From the NCBI GenBank assembly GCA_045805345.1, contig JBJMLK010000248.1, forward strand, positions 1-29,836: a stretch of DNA of 29,836 bases, read 5' to 3'. Positions 7,333 to 15,307 of this stretch are shown here, piece by piece. The DNA is from AC-37 sp045805345 (GTDB lineage Bacteria; Actinomycetota; Thermoleophilia; Solirubrobacterales; Thermoleophilaceae). The position numbers and the translations under genes are program-made. Each line of letters starts with the position of its first letter. Positions within the stretch are counted from its first letter, which is position 1. The notes under the pieces were generated by a model, which was not told where the DNA came from, searched no databases, and was given only the letters and a program-made list of their open reading frames with translations.

Positions 7333-8766
7333 CTAGCCCAGCTCCTTCACCTCGCCGACCACGGCCTGCACCGACTCCTTCGCATCGCCGAACAGAAGCG
7401 CCGTGTTCTCGTTGTAGAAGAGCGGGTTCTCGATGCCGGCGAAGCCGGTGTTCATCGAGCGCTTGAGCACGATCACCTGCTGGGACTTGTCGACGTCGAG
7501 GATCGGCATGCCGTAGATCGGCGACCCCTCGTTCTCGCGTGCGTCCGGATTGGTCACGTCGTTGGCGCCGATCACGAGCGACACGTCCGTCTGCGGGAAC
7601 TCGGGGTTGATCTCGTCCATCTCCTTGAGCTTGTCGTACGGCACGTCGGCCTCGGCGAGCAGGACGTTCATGTGGCCCGGCATTCTCCCGGCGACGGGAT
7701 GGATCGCGAACTCGACGTCCACGCCACGCTTCTCCAGCTCGTCCATCAGCTCTCGCACCGTGTGCTGCGCCTGCGCCACGGCCATGCCGTAGCCGGGCAC
7801 GACCACCACGCGCGACGCGTAGGAGAGCTGGATGGCCACGTCGTCCGCCGTGGTCGAGCGCACCGGCCCGCGGTCCTCGGCCCCCTCCGCGGGCGCGGTG
7901 CCGCCGCCGCCGAAGCCGCCGGCCACGATCGCCGGCACGGAGCGGTTCATCGCCACGGCCATCATGTTCGTGAGGATCGAGCCGGACGCGCCCACCAGCG
8001 TGCCGGCCACGATCAGCGCCGTGTTGTCGAGCGCGATGCCGGTCATCGCCGCCGATATGCCGGTGAACGCGTTCAGGAGCGAGATGACGACCGGCATGTC
8101 GGCGCCGCCGATCGGGAGCACGACCATGTTCCCGAGGATCGCCGAGGTCACGAGGATGCCGACGATGAACAGCGCCTGGGAGTGCACGCCGGCGGCGAGC
8201 ACGACGGCCGAGGTGACCGCCACCAGGGCGAGCAGCGCGTTGATCACGCGCTGGCCGGGGAGCTGGATCGGGCGGCCGGGCAGGATCTCCTGGAGCTTGG
8301 CGAACGCGATGTTCGAGCCCCAGAACGAGATCGACCCCACGATCGCCGCGAAGAGCGTCGGGATCTGCGACTTGGGATCCCACAGCTCGCCGCCCCCGGG
8401 GAAGCGCCGCCGGTACTCGACCCACGCGATCAGCGCCACAGCCCCGCCGCCGACGCCGTTGAACAGCGCCACCATCTGCGGCATCGCGGTCATCTTCACC
8501 CCGCGCGCCGCGGGTATGCCGATCGCGGTGCCGATCCCCACGCCGAGGACCATCAGGAGCACGTCGCCGGTGTCGGTGATCACGTGCTCGATCAGCAGCG
8601 TCGCCACGACCGCGATGAACATGCCCACCGCCGCGATCCGGTTGCCGCGGATTGCGGTCCGCGGTCCGGCCAGCCCGCGCAGACCGACGATGAACAGCGT
8701 GAACGCGACGATGTAGAGCGCCGCGATGAAGTCCGGGTCCTGGAAGAAGGACGTGGCGAGCGTCAC
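7333..8766 (-). CDS. pntB: NAD(P) transhydrogenase subunit beta
   Basis: A 477-aa subunit of the proton-translocating transhydrogenase, which drives hydride transfer from NADH to NADP+ using the proton gradient and so supplies NADPH. The N-terminal half is a run of membrane segments (residues 10-270) including the conserved VKMTAMPQMVALFNGVGGGA stretch. The C-terminal dIII domain binds NADP(H): VVPGYGMAVAQAQ, then FAIHPVAGRMPGHMNVLLAEA, IGANDVTNP and the end part with KRSMNTGFAG. GTG at 8766 overlaps the TGA of pntAB (GTGA), with GGAGGA upstream; a longer in-frame extension would overlap the alpha subunit genes and is rejected. Confidence 0.95.
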   Translation of the reverse strand: MTLATSFFQDPDFIAALYIVAFTLFIVGLRGLAGPRTAIRGNRIAAVGMFIAVVATLLIEHVITDTGDVLLMVLGVGIGTAIGIPAARGVKMTAMPQMVALFNGVGGGAVALIAWVEYRRRFPGGGELWDPKSQIPTLFAAIVGSISFWGSNIAFAKLQEILPGRPIQLPGQRVINALLALVAVTSAVVLAAGVHSQALFIVGILVTSAILGNMVVLPIGGADMPVVISLLNAFTGISAAMTGIALDNTALIVAGTLVGASGSILTNMMAVAMNRSVPAIVAGGFGGGGTAPAEGAEDRGPVRSTTADDVAIQLSYASRVVVVPGYGMAVAQAQHTVRELMDELEKRGVDVEFAIHPVAGRMPGHMNVLLAEADVPYDKLKEMDEINPEFPQTDVSLVIGANDVTNPDARENEGSPIYGMPILDVDKSQQVIVLKRSMNTGFAGIENPLFYNENTALLFGDAKESVQAVVGEVKELG

Positions 8767-9074
8767 TTCTCGCCGTCCTCCTCGGGCTTCGGCCCGGGGC
8801 GCCTGCCCTTGAACATCTCGAGCATGCGGTCGGTCACGAGGAAGCCGCCCACCACGTTGATCGTGCCGAACGCGATCGCGATCACCAGCAGGATCTTGTT
8901 GATCGCCCCGTGCGACGAGGAGAGGATCAGGAGGCCGCCCAGGAGCACGATCCCGTGGATCGCGTTGGTGCCGGACATGAGCGGCGTGTGCAGGGTGTTC
9001 GGCACCTTCGAGATCACCTCGAAGCCGACGAACGCCGCCAGCACCAGGATCGCGATGTCGGTCATGATGTCCAT
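8763..9074 (-). CDS. pntAB: NAD(P) transhydrogenase subunit alpha, part 2 (membrane)
   Basis: A 103-aa membrane subunit carrying the dIIa domain that is fused to PntA in E. coli but separate in Rhodospirillum and many actinobacteria. Three hydrophobic helices are visible (about 6-24, 37-53, 60-82) with the conserved KVPNTLHTPLMSGTNAIHG between them, ending in a charged cytosolic tail. It forms the proton channel with PntB. ATG at 9074 has AGGAG 6 nt upstream; a second in-frame ATG follows three codons later. The gene lies 15 nt after pntAA and overlaps pntB. Confidence 0.93.
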   Translation of the reverse strand: MDIMTDIAILVLAAFVGFEVISKVPNTLHTPLMSGTNAIHGIVLLGGLLILSSSHGAINKILLVIAIAFGTINVVGGFLVTDRMLEMFKGRRPGPKPEEDGEK

Positions 9075-9089
9075 ACCGTCTCCTCTCGG

Positions 9090-10220
9090 CTACCCGGCGG
9101 CGGGCGCTCCGGCTGCCTTCTTGGCGCCCTCGTGGACGATCTCCCCGTCGCGGGTGATGCACGCTCCGGCGATCACCTCGTCCTCCCAGTTGAGCTCCAG
9201 CTCGCCCTCGCCGGACACCAGCAGCTCGAGCAGCGACTGCACGTTGCGCGCGTAGAGCTGCGACGCGTGGTCGGGCATCTCGGACGGCAGGTCGAGCGGG
9301 CCGACGATCTTCACGTCGTGGCGCTCCACGGTCTGGCCGGGCTCGGTCAGCTCGCAGTTGCCGCCGGTGGCGGCGGCGAGGTCGATGATCACCGAGCCGG
9401 GCTTCATCTTCTCGACGGCCGCCTCCGTCACGAGGATCGGCGCGCGCCGGCCGGGCACCGCAGCCGTGCTGATCACGACGTCGAAGCGGCCGATCGCCTC
9501 GGCCATCGCCTCGCGCTGCTTGCGCTGCTGCTCCTCCGCGAGCTCCTTCGCGTAGCCGCCCTCGCCCTCGGCCTCCACCTCCACGCCCAGCTGGAGGAAG
9601 CGCGCGCCGAGCGACTGGATCTGCTCCCGCGTGGCCTCGCGCACGTCGTAGCCGGTCACGATGGCGCCGAGCCGGCGGGCGGTGGCCATCGCCTGGAGGC
9701 CGGCGACGCCGGCGCCCAGCACGAGCACCGTGGCCGGCTTGATGGTGCCGGCCGCCGTGGTGAGCATCGGGAAGAAGCGGTCCAGCTCGATCGCGGCGAT
9801 CAGCGCGGCGCGGTAGCCGCCCACCGTGGCCTGGGAGGACAGCGCATCCATCGACTGCGCACGCGTGATCCGCGGGATCGCCTCGACGGCGAACGAGGTA
9901 ACGCCGGCGCCCGCCAGCGCGCGGGCCGTGTCGGCGTCGGCCAGCGGATTGAGGAAGCCGATCAGCACGGCGCCGCGGCTGAGGCGGCCGATCTCCTCGG
10001 CGCGCGGCGCGCGGACGACCGCGACGATCTCGGCGCCCCAGGCGTCGCCGATGGTGGCGCCGGCCTCCTGGAAGGCGGCGTCGGGAAGGTGCGAGCGCTC
10101 GCCCGCGCCGGACTCCACGACCACGTCGAGCTTGCGCGTGGCCAGGCGCCGGACCACGTCCGGCGTCAACGCGACGCGCGTCTCCCCTGCCGGCGCCTGG
10201 TTGGGAACGCCGACCTTCAT
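9090..10220 (-). CDS. pntAA: NAD(P) transhydrogenase subunit alpha, part 1 (NAD-binding)
   Basis: The soluble dI domain of the transhydrogenase, 376 aa, related to alanine dehydrogenase, which binds NAD(H). It opens with MKVGVPNQAPAGETRVALTP, carries RITRAQSMDALSSQATVGGY near 117-136, the Rossmann GAGVAG at 169-174, and the C-terminal LAAATGGNCE and ARNVQSLLELL motifs. Together with the two downstream genes it makes the complete split-alpha enzyme (AA-AB-B order). The ATG at 10220 has GAGGGG 12 nt upstream. It is the first gene of a five-gene minus-strand operon and is divergent from the membrane protein at 10304. Confidence 0.95.
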   Translation of the reverse strand: MKVGVPNQAPAGETRVALTPDVVRRLATRKLDVVVESGAGERSHLPDAAFQEAGATIGDAWGAEIVAVVRAPRAEEIGRLSRGAVLIGFLNPLADADTARALAGAGVTSFAVEAIPRITRAQSMDALSSQATVGGYRAALIAAIELDRFFPMLTTAAGTIKPATVLVLGAGVAGLQAMATARRLGAIVTGYDVREATREQIQSLGARFLQLGVEVEAEGEGGYAKELAEEQQRKQREAMAEAIGRFDVVISTAAVPGRRAPILVTEAAVEKMKPGSVIIDLAAATGGNCELTEPGQTVERHDVKIVGPLDLPSEMPDHASQLYARNVQSLLELLVSGEGELELNWEDEVIAGACITRDGEIVHEGAKKAAGAPAAG

Positions 10221-10267
10221 GTTCCCGCGAGTCCCCTCATGCGGACGCGAGAGGTTATTGGACGAGG

Positions 10268-10287
10268 CCCCGTCGGGCCAGACGGGG
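10268..10287. promoter_or_regulatory. Inverted repeat between pntAA and the divergent gene
   Basis: CCCCGTC, six bases, then GACGGGG: a perfect 7-bp inverted repeat in the 83-bp divergent intergenic region. It abuts the TACGAT box of the plus-strand gene and lies upstream of pntAA, so it could be an operator acting on both promoters. Confidence 0.35.
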
Positions 10288-10288
10288 G

Positions 10289-10294
10289 TACGAT
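10289..10294 (+). promoter_or_regulatory. -10-like TACGAT, 9 nt before the ATG start
   Basis: TACGAT fits TANNNT and precedes the ATG of the small membrane protein by 9 nt, with no Shine-Dalgarno between, as for a leaderless transcript. Confidence 0.4.
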
Positions 10295-10303
10295 CCGCGC
10301 CTC

Positions 10304-10774
10304 ATGAGCACCGGATCGGGGGTTGAGGTTCGCGACGAGGCCAAGGGACGGTCGCTGGGGCGGACGCTCACGGAGAAGCCGGCCGCGATCTTCCTGGTCC
10401 TGCTGATGGCGGTCGGGAGCATCGGGCTGTGGCTGGTGATCCCGCTGGCCTGGATCTACGTGGTCTCGCACATGGTCAAGTCCACCCAGCCGACGCTGGG
10501 CCCGTACGTGCTGATCCTGTTCGGCGTCCCGACGTCGATGTTCATCTGGGGCAAGCTGCTCTACCGGCTGAACGGCGTGTACGAGCGGGTGACCGGGCAG
10601 GAGTCGGAGGTCAGGGTCCAGCTGCCGTGGCACCGCAGCATGCGCGGCGAGCGCGACGCGGGGCGGCGGACGACGGTGCTCGAGCTGGTGATGATGATCT
10701 CGGTGTCGCTCGCGCTGACCGCCTTCGGGATCTGGTTCTTCTTCTTCGCCGGGTCGAGCCTGCCGAGCACGTAG
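10304..10774 (+). CDS. Small hypothetical membrane protein (156 aa)
   Basis: Not recognised. Hydrophobic segments lie at about 27-56 (long enough for one or two passes), 66-85 and 126-150, the last ending in a run of aromatic residues (WFFFF). Between the second and third lies a charged loop (residues 88-123, Arg-rich). The N-terminal 25 residues are polar and there is no cleavable signal. ATG at 10304 is the first start in frame. It is divergent from the pnt operon and converges with the DUF1152 gene, 9 nt apart. Confidence 0.65.
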   Translation: MSTGSGVEVRDEAKGRSLGRTLTEKPAAIFLVLLMAVGSIGLWLVIPLAWIYVVSHMVKSTQPTLGPYVLILFGVPTSMFIWGKLLYRLNGVYERVTGQESEVRVQLPWHRSMRGERDAGRRTTVLELVMMISVSLALTAFGIWFFFFAGSSLPST

Positions 10775-10783
10775 GCGCCGGCG

Positions 10784-11719
10784 CTAGGCCGCGCGCTCGT
10801 AGTCCAGCTCGCTGCGCACGCCCAGGGCGTGGAGGGCGTCGTTGGCCTCGTCGAGGCTGCGCGTGCCGCGGACCGCGGCGGCCAGGCGCGCCGTCGAGCG
10901 CAGCGCCGCGGCCACGTCGAAGTACGCGGTGAGCGCGGCGACGGGCGACAGCGACACGGTCCGGCGGCCGGCGCGGATCTCCTGCGGACCGCGCGCGCCG
11001 CGGAACGCCCGCAGCGGCTGGGCGCTCGCCTCCGTCGGCACGGCCTCGACCGCGCGCTCGAGCGACTCGGCCACGGTCGGCGTCAGCCCGGTGACGCCCG
11101 CCAGGCCGCCGGCCCCCGCCAGCTCGGCGAAGCGCGCGTCCAGCTCGGCCAGGGTCAGCTCCGCGTCGCAGCCGATGCCGAAGATGCCGCCCATCACCGC
11201 GTGGCCGGCGTCCTGGAGCTCGGCTGCCGCCGCCAGCAGCAGCGAGTCGCACAGCGGGCTGGCCAGGCCGGGCTCGTCGCCGTGGGCGAGCGCGTCGCCG
11301 CCGACGTCGACGAACACGAGCAGGTCCGTGGCGAGCGTCTCGGCCACAGCCGCGAGCCCCTCGGCGATCGCCCCTGGCCCCGGGTTCGGGTCCACGAGGA
11401 TCACCTCCTGGCCCAGGTGCTCCGCCAGGTGCGACTCGGCGAAGCGGACGCCGCTCGCCCGGATGTGGGTCTCGCCGCTCGCCGCCAGGACGCACGGGGC
11501 CAGCTCGCGGGCGCCGGCGATCTCGTCCGCTCGGCGGGGACCGGGGTGCGGGTCGATCGGGCGGCGCTCCCAGGACACGCCTCCGACAAGCGGGTCGGCC
11601 CGGTGGTGCAGCCGGGCGTGCTCTGCGGTGGCGAGCGCGCCGACCACGTCCCCGCCGCCGCCGATCCCGATCACAAGCGGCCGGTTGGCCGCGCGGAGGA
11701 GCTGCTCGGCGTCGATCAT
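10784..11719 (-). CDS. DUF1152 domain protein
   Basis: A 311-aa protein with an N-terminal nucleotide-binding-like loop, VIGIGGGGDVVGA at residues 16-28, then repeated GGDALAHGDEPG-type and GIGCDAEL motifs. These match DUF1152, a family found in archaea and scattered bacteria with no assigned reaction as far as I know. No signal or membrane segment. The ATG at 11719 overlaps the TGA of mtnA (ATGA), so the two proteins should be made together. The overlap suggests a role tied to 5-methylthioribose-1-phosphate or a related sugar phosphate, but this is inference from position only. Confidence 0.65.
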   Translation of the reverse strand: MIDAEQLLRAANRPLVIGIGGGGDVVGALATAEHARLHHRADPLVGGVSWERRPIDPHPGPRRADEIAGARELAPCVLAASGETHIRASGVRFAESHLAEHLGQEVILVDPNPGPGAIAEGLAAVAETLATDLLVFVDVGGDALAHGDEPGLASPLCDSLLLAAAAELQDAGHAVMGGIFGIGCDAELTLAELDARFAELAGAGGLAGVTGLTPTVAESLERAVEAVPTEASAQPLRAFRGARGPQEIRAGRRTVSLSPVAALTAYFDVAAALRSTARLAAAVRGTRSLDEANDALHALGVRSELDYERAA

Positions 11720-12786
11720 TCCCCGCCGCCCGATGCAACAGGGGGCCAGGCCACCCTTTGGATCGCAAGGGCGATCGACTCCTCGAAGGGCGGCTCCAGC
11801 ACGCCCGCCTCCGTGACGATCGCGGTCACCAGCTCGGCCGGAGTGACGTCGAAGGCGAAGTTCGCGGCCGGCGTGCCGTCGGGGGCGATCGGGTGGCCGC
11901 CGAGGCTCGTGACCTCGTCGCCGTCGCGCTCCTCGATCGCGATCGAGTCGCCGGTCGCGGCGGCGGGATCGATCGTCGACAGCGGGGCGGCGACGTAGAA
12001 CGGCACCGCGTGGCGGCTCGCCAGGACGGCGATCGTGTAGGTGCCGATCTTGTTGGCCACATCGCCGTTGCGCGCGATCCGGTCGGCGCCGACGATCACA
12101 CGGTCCACGAGCCCCCGCGCCATCAGCGCGCCGACGCTCGCGTCGGTCACGAGCCGGAACGGGATGCCGGCGCGCGACAGCTCCCACGCGGTGAGACGGG
12201 CGCCCTGGAGCAGCGGACGCGTCTCGTCGACCCACACCTGCTCGAGCCGGCCGGTCTCCCACGCCCGCGCGATCACGCCCCCGGCGGTGCCGGCGCCGCC
12301 CGTGGCGAGCGGGCCCGTGTTGCAGTGCGTGAGCACGCGGTCACCGCGGTCGATCAGCTCGGCGCCGAACTCCGCCATGCGCCGGTCGGCGTCGAGCTGC
12401 TCGCGCGCGATCACGCCGGCCAGGCGCTCGAGGGCGCTGGCTACGGCGGCGGCGCCCTCGCTCGCGTGCTCCTCGGCCACCGCGCGCGCCCGGTCGATCG
12501 CCCAGCGCAGGTTCACGGCCGTCGGGCGCGTGCCGGCGAGCAGCTCGGCGTCGCGCTCGAAGCGCTCGAGCGGAGGCTCGCCGGCCCCGGCGGCCACTCG
12601 CATGCCGAGCGCGAGCCCATACGCCGCCGCCACGCCGATCGCCGGCGCGCCGCGGACCGCCAGGCGCCGGATCGCGTCGGCCACCTCGTCCGCAGCGCGG
12701 CACTCGAGCCAGCGCTCCTCGGCCGGCAGGAGCGTCTGGTCGAGCACGTGCAGGACGCCGCCGGCGAAGCGGACGGGGGAGACCAT
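11716..12786 (-). CDS. mtnA: S-methyl-5-thioribose-1-phosphate isomerase
   Basis: Converts 5-methylthioribose-1-phosphate (an aldose) to methylthioribulose-1-phosphate (a ketose) in methionine salvage. The 356-aa length is typical. Conserved parts are RGAPAIG at 45-51, the catalytic Cys155 in LTHCNTG, and Asp235 in IVGADRIARNGDVANKIGTY. The motif set favours MtnA over the related eIF-2B subunits and archaeal ribose-1,5-bisphosphate isomerase. ATG at 12786 follows a TACAGT box by 7 nt with no Shine-Dalgarno, suggesting a leaderless transcript. No other methionine-salvage gene is in the window; the DUF1152 gene overlaps its end. Confidence 0.9.
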   Translation of the reverse strand: MVSPVRFAGGVLHVLDQTLLPAEERWLECRAADEVADAIRRLAVRGAPAIGVAAAYGLALGMRVAAGAGEPPLERFERDAELLAGTRPTAVNLRWAIDRARAVAEEHASEGAAAVASALERLAGVIAREQLDADRRMAEFGAELIDRGDRVLTHCNTGPLATGGAGTAGGVIARAWETGRLEQVWVDETRPLLQGARLTAWELSRAGIPFRLVTDASVGALMARGLVDRVIVGADRIARNGDVANKIGTYTIAVLASRHAVPFYVAAPLSTIDPAAATGDSIAIEERDGDEVTSLGGHPIAPDGTPAANFAFDVTPAELVTAIVTEAGVLEPPFEESIALAIQRVAWPPVASGGGE

Positions 12787-12793
12787 CGCGGCG

Positions 12794-12799
12794 ACTGTA
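12794..12799 (-). promoter_or_regulatory. -10-like TACAGT, 7 nt before the mtnA ATG
   Basis: TACAGT fits TANNNT; the 7-nt spacer to the ATG and the lack of any ribosome site point to a leaderless mtnA message. Confidence 0.45.
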
Positions 12800-12827
12800 C
12801 CCCGCTGGCTCCGGGTCCAGACGAGCG

Positions 12828-13031
12828 TCAGGCCACGCGGCGGAAGTCCGCCGAGCAGGCCTGGTCCGAGGCCGCGAGCCGGTCGAGCTCGCGCACGAGC
12901 TCACCGCGCAGGGCGTCGAGGCGGGCGTCGTCGGCGTCCCCGCTGCGCGCCGGCTCCTCGACCGCCGGGGCGGGCCCGAGGCGGCGGCGAAGGGCGCGGG
13001 TGGCGAGGCCGGTGAGGGGCCTGCGGTGCAT
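12828..13031 (-). CDS. Small hypothetical protein (67 aa)
   Basis: Unrecognised and uncertain. From ATG at 13031 the product is a basic N-terminus (HRRPLTGLATRALRRRLG) followed by an acidic-to-mixed helix (DARLDALRGELVRELDRLAA) and a single Cys near the end. The helical C-terminal half has heptad-like Leu spacing. No Shine-Dalgarno is seen. The frame stays open upstream for 44 more codons but that part reads like non-coding GC-rich sequence overlapping the dehydrogenase promoter. It lies 41 nt before mtnA on the same strand. Confidence 0.35.
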   Translation of the reverse strand: MHRRPLTGLATRALRRRLGPAPAVEEPARSGDADDARLDALRGELVRELDRLAASDQACSADFRRVA

Positions 13032-13120
13032 GCGCGGAATGGTGGCTCGCAGGGTGGACGGCAACGCGAACAGCAGGGCAATAAGGGGTGCGCCCGCCCC
13101 GCGCGGAGCGCCACGCGACA

Positions 13121-14146
13121 ATGAGACGAATGCGCGCCATGGTCCTCGACGCCCCGAAGACACCGCTCCGCGCGACCCACCTGCCCGACCCCGAGCCGGG
13201 GCCCGGCCAGGTGCTGATCGCCGTCGACGCCTGTGGCGTCTGCCGCACGGACCTGCACGTGGTCGACGGCGAGCTGACCGAGCCCAAGCTCCCGCTCGTG
13301 CCCGGTCACCAGATCGTCGGCCGCGTGGTGGCGACCGGCCCGGGAGCGGAGCGCTACCGCGAGGGCGACCGTGTGGGCGTGCCGTGGCTCGGGTGGACCT
13401 GCGGCGAGTGCCGCTACTGCCGCTCGGGGCGCGAGAACCTCTGCGACCGAGCGCGCTTCACGGGGTACGACATCGACGGCGGCTACGCCGGCTACGCGGC
13501 GGCCGACGAGCGCTTCGCGTTCGCGGTGCCCGAGGACTACCCCGGGGCGCAGGCGGCGCCGCTCCTGTGCGCCGGCCTGATCGGCCACCGCGCGCTGGCG
13601 ATGGCCGGCGACGCCCCGCGGCTCGGCCTCTACGGGTTCGGCGCCGCCGCGCACATCGCACTCCAGGTGGCACGCCACGAGGGGCGCCGCGTGTTCGCGT
13701 TCGTGCGCGCGGGCGACGAGGACGCCCGCCGGTTCGCGCTCGAGCTCGGTGCCGAGTGGGCAGGCGACTCGCTCGCCCCGCCGCCGGAGGAGCTCGACGC
13801 GGCGATCATCTTCGCCCCCGCGGGCGAGCTCGTACCGGCCGCGCTGAGAGCGGTGGCGAAGGGCGGCAGCGTGGTGTGCGCGGGCATCCACATGAGCGAC
13901 ATCCCGAGCTTCCCGTACGAGCTCTTGTGGGGCGAGCGCGTGCTGCGCTCGGTGGCGAACCTCACGCGAGCGGACGGCGATCGCTTCATGCGGCTGGCGC
14001 CCGAGGTCCCGGTGCGCACCGAGGTCGAGCCCTACCCGCTCGAGCGGGCGGGCGAGGCGCTCGACCGGCTCCGCGCGGGGCGGGTGCGCGGCGCCGCGGT
14101 CCTCGTGATGGATACAACTCCCGTCCCCGACGAGGAGCATGGATGA
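13121..14146 (+). CDS. Zinc-dependent alcohol dehydrogenase (AdhP-type MDR)
   Basis: A 341-aa NAD(P)-dependent medium-chain dehydrogenase oxidising alcohols or reducing aldehydes. Catalytic zinc ligands Cys41 (GVCRTDLH), His63 (PGHQIVG) and Cys150 (LLCAGLI) are present, as are the structural zinc cysteines 94, 97, 100 and 108. The coenzyme loop reads GLYGFGAAAH at 169-178. The ATG at 13121 is used; ATG codons at 13130 and 13139 are also possible. Its TGA overlaps the ATG of the next gene. The partner thioredoxin-fold protein may act on the same aldehyde or thiol adduct, but this is only suggested by the overlap. Confidence 0.88.
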   Translation: MRRMRAMVLDAPKTPLRATHLPDPEPGPGQVLIAVDACGVCRTDLHVVDGELTEPKLPLVPGHQIVGRVVATGPGAERYREGDRVGVPWLGWTCGECRYCRSGRENLCDRARFTGYDIDGGYAGYAAADERFAFAVPEDYPGAQAAPLLCAGLIGHRALAMAGDAPRLGLYGFGAAAHIALQVARHEGRRVFAFVRAGDEDARRFALELGAEWAGDSLAPPPEELDAAIIFAPAGELVPAALRAVAKGGSVVCAGIHMSDIPSFPYELLWGERVLRSVANLTRADGDRFMRLAPEVPVRTEVEPYPLERAGEALDRLRAGRVRGAAVLVMDTTPVPDEEHG

Positions 14147-14451
14147 AGCTCTACATCTGCCATGGCACGTTCTCGAATCCGCTGCGCCCGGGCGGTCATC
14201 CGTGCCGCAACGCCTACCGGGCGCTGCGCGACGCCGGCCACGATCCGGAGCTGATCAAGGCGCGCGGCCTGGCCGTGCTGCCCGACGCCATCTTCAACCA
14301 GACCGAGGGGCGCCAGGAGGTCAAGCGCCTGACAGGCAGCACGATGGTCCCCGTGCTCGTGACCGACGACGGCGAGGTGGTGCGCGAGTCGAAGCGGATC
14401 GCCGAGTGGGCGCGCGACCACCCGGCGAAGGCCGGCGCGGCCGCCGGCTAG
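14143..14451 (+). CDS. Thioredoxin-fold protein, GST N-terminal / glutaredoxin-like (102 aa)
   Basis: A single thioredoxin-like domain of the glutaredoxin/GST-N type: a first strand KLYICHG, a helix after Cys21, the cis-proline strand STMVPVLVTDDG near 65-76, and ESKRIAEW, which matches the usual DSxxIxxW of GST-N. Cys6 and Cys21 are 15 apart, so it is not a CxxC redox centre. ATG at 14143 overlaps the dehydrogenase TGA (ATGA) and has GAGGAG 6 nt upstream, so translation is coupled. At 102 aa it lacks the GST helical domain. A GST-like fold does not prove glutathione use, as most actinobacteria use mycothiol. Confidence 0.7.
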   Translation: MKLYICHGTFSNPLRPGGHPCRNAYRALRDAGHDPELIKARGLAVLPDAIFNQTEGRQEVKRLTGSTMVPVLVTDDGEVVRESKRIAEWARDHPAKAGAAAG

Positions 14452-14460
14452 GGGCCCCTG

Positions 14461-15276
14461 CTAGGAGCCTCCGGGCCGCCGCATCAGGCGAGCGCCGACC
14501 GCGAGCTGCAGCCGTCGCGGCGCGAAGCGATTCGGCCGAAACGACGCGCGGACGTGCGGTCCGCCCGGTATCACCGAGCGCCGGCCGCGCTCGGCCGCCC
14601 GCAGCCCGTCCTCGGCCACGCGCTCGGGCGGCACGAACGTGAAGCCGGGCATGCGGTCGGTGAAGTAGTCGTTGTCGGCTGCCTCCTGGAAGCCGGTGCG
14701 CACGGGGCCGGGAAGCACCCCCGTCATCGTCACGCCCGCCCCGCGGACCTCGTCGTGCACCGCCTCGTTCCAGAAGTCGACGTACGCCTTGGCGGCGGCG
14801 TAGCCGGCGCTGTGGGGCAGCGGCTGGAGCCCGGATGTCGAGGAGACGCTGATCACGGCGCCTCGCCCGCGCTCCACCATCCCGGGCAGGTAGCGCGCGC
14901 TGAGATCGACCACCGCCTCGACGAGCACGCGCAGCTGCTTCAGCTCCTTCTCGCGACCGATGTCGACGAACGGCCCGTAGTAGCCGAAGCCCGCGCAGTT
15001 CACGAGCACCTCGACCGTGCGCCCGCGCTGCTCGAGCTCCGCCGCGAGCGCGTCGCGCGCGTCGGGGTCCGCGAGATCCGCGGACACGAAGCCGGCGTGC
15101 ACGCGGTGGTCGCGCTCGATCTCGCCCGCGATGCGCTCGAGCTCCTCGGCGCGCCGCGCCACGAGCGTGACGCCGTGGCCGCGCCGCGCCAGCCCGCGCG
15201 CGAACTGCTCGCCGATCCCCGACGACGCGCCCGTGACCAGCGCGGTGGAGCTGTCCGATGGAGGCGGCAGGGCCAT
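14461..15276 (-). CDS. Short-chain dehydrogenase/reductase
   Basis: Classical SDR of 271 aa: NAD(P)-binding TGASSGIG at 15-22, NCAG at 93-96, catalytic Ser near 146 and YxxxK at Tyr159/Lys163. A dinucleotide-adjacent Arg (VARR, 39-42) favours NADP(H). The long C-terminal part (SFRPNRFAPRRL and onward) is basic and might touch the membrane, as in the DltE/SDR group acting on lipids or ketones. Substrate unknown. ATG at 15276 lies 31 nt after the alpha/beta hydrolase, with a TATCTT box 10 nt before it and no Shine-Dalgarno. Confidence 0.87.
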   Translation of the reverse strand: MALPPPSDSSTALVTGASSGIGEQFARGLARRGHGVTLVARRAEELERIAGEIERDHRVHAGFVSADLADPDARDALAAELEQRGRTVEVLVNCAGFGYYGPFVDIGREKELKQLRVLVEAVVDLSARYLPGMVERGRGAVISVSSTSGLQPLPHSAGYAAAKAYVDFWNEAVHDEVRGAGVTMTGVLPGPVRTGFQEAADNDYFTDRMPGFTFVPPERVAEDGLRAAERGRRSVIPGGPHVRASFRPNRFAPRRLQLAVGARLMRRPGGS

Positions 15277-15286
15277 GGGGCCGCGG

Positions 15287-15292
15287 AAGATA
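15287..15292 (-). promoter_or_regulatory. -10-like TATCTT, 10 nt before the SDR ATG
   Basis: TATCTT fits TANNNT and lies in the 31-nt gap after the hydrolase gene. It may give the SDR its own near-leaderless transcript. Confidence 0.3.
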
Positions 15293-15307
15293 TTCGACGG
15301 AGCGTGC

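Noticed and set aside
6682..9255. Very long plus-strand open frame opposite the pnt operon
   Set aside because: It is an antisense shadow of pntAA, pntAB, pntB and phyH, all of which have clear motifs; the product is Arg/His-rich low complexity.
10776..10785. Palindrome GCGCCGGCGC between two convergent stops
   Set aside because: Too short and too GC-typical to call a terminator.
11758..14139. Long plus-strand open frame across mtnA and the dehydrogenase
   Set aside because: Only its last 103 codons (from 14143) encode a real protein; the rest is shadow of mtnA and of the alcohol dehydrogenase.
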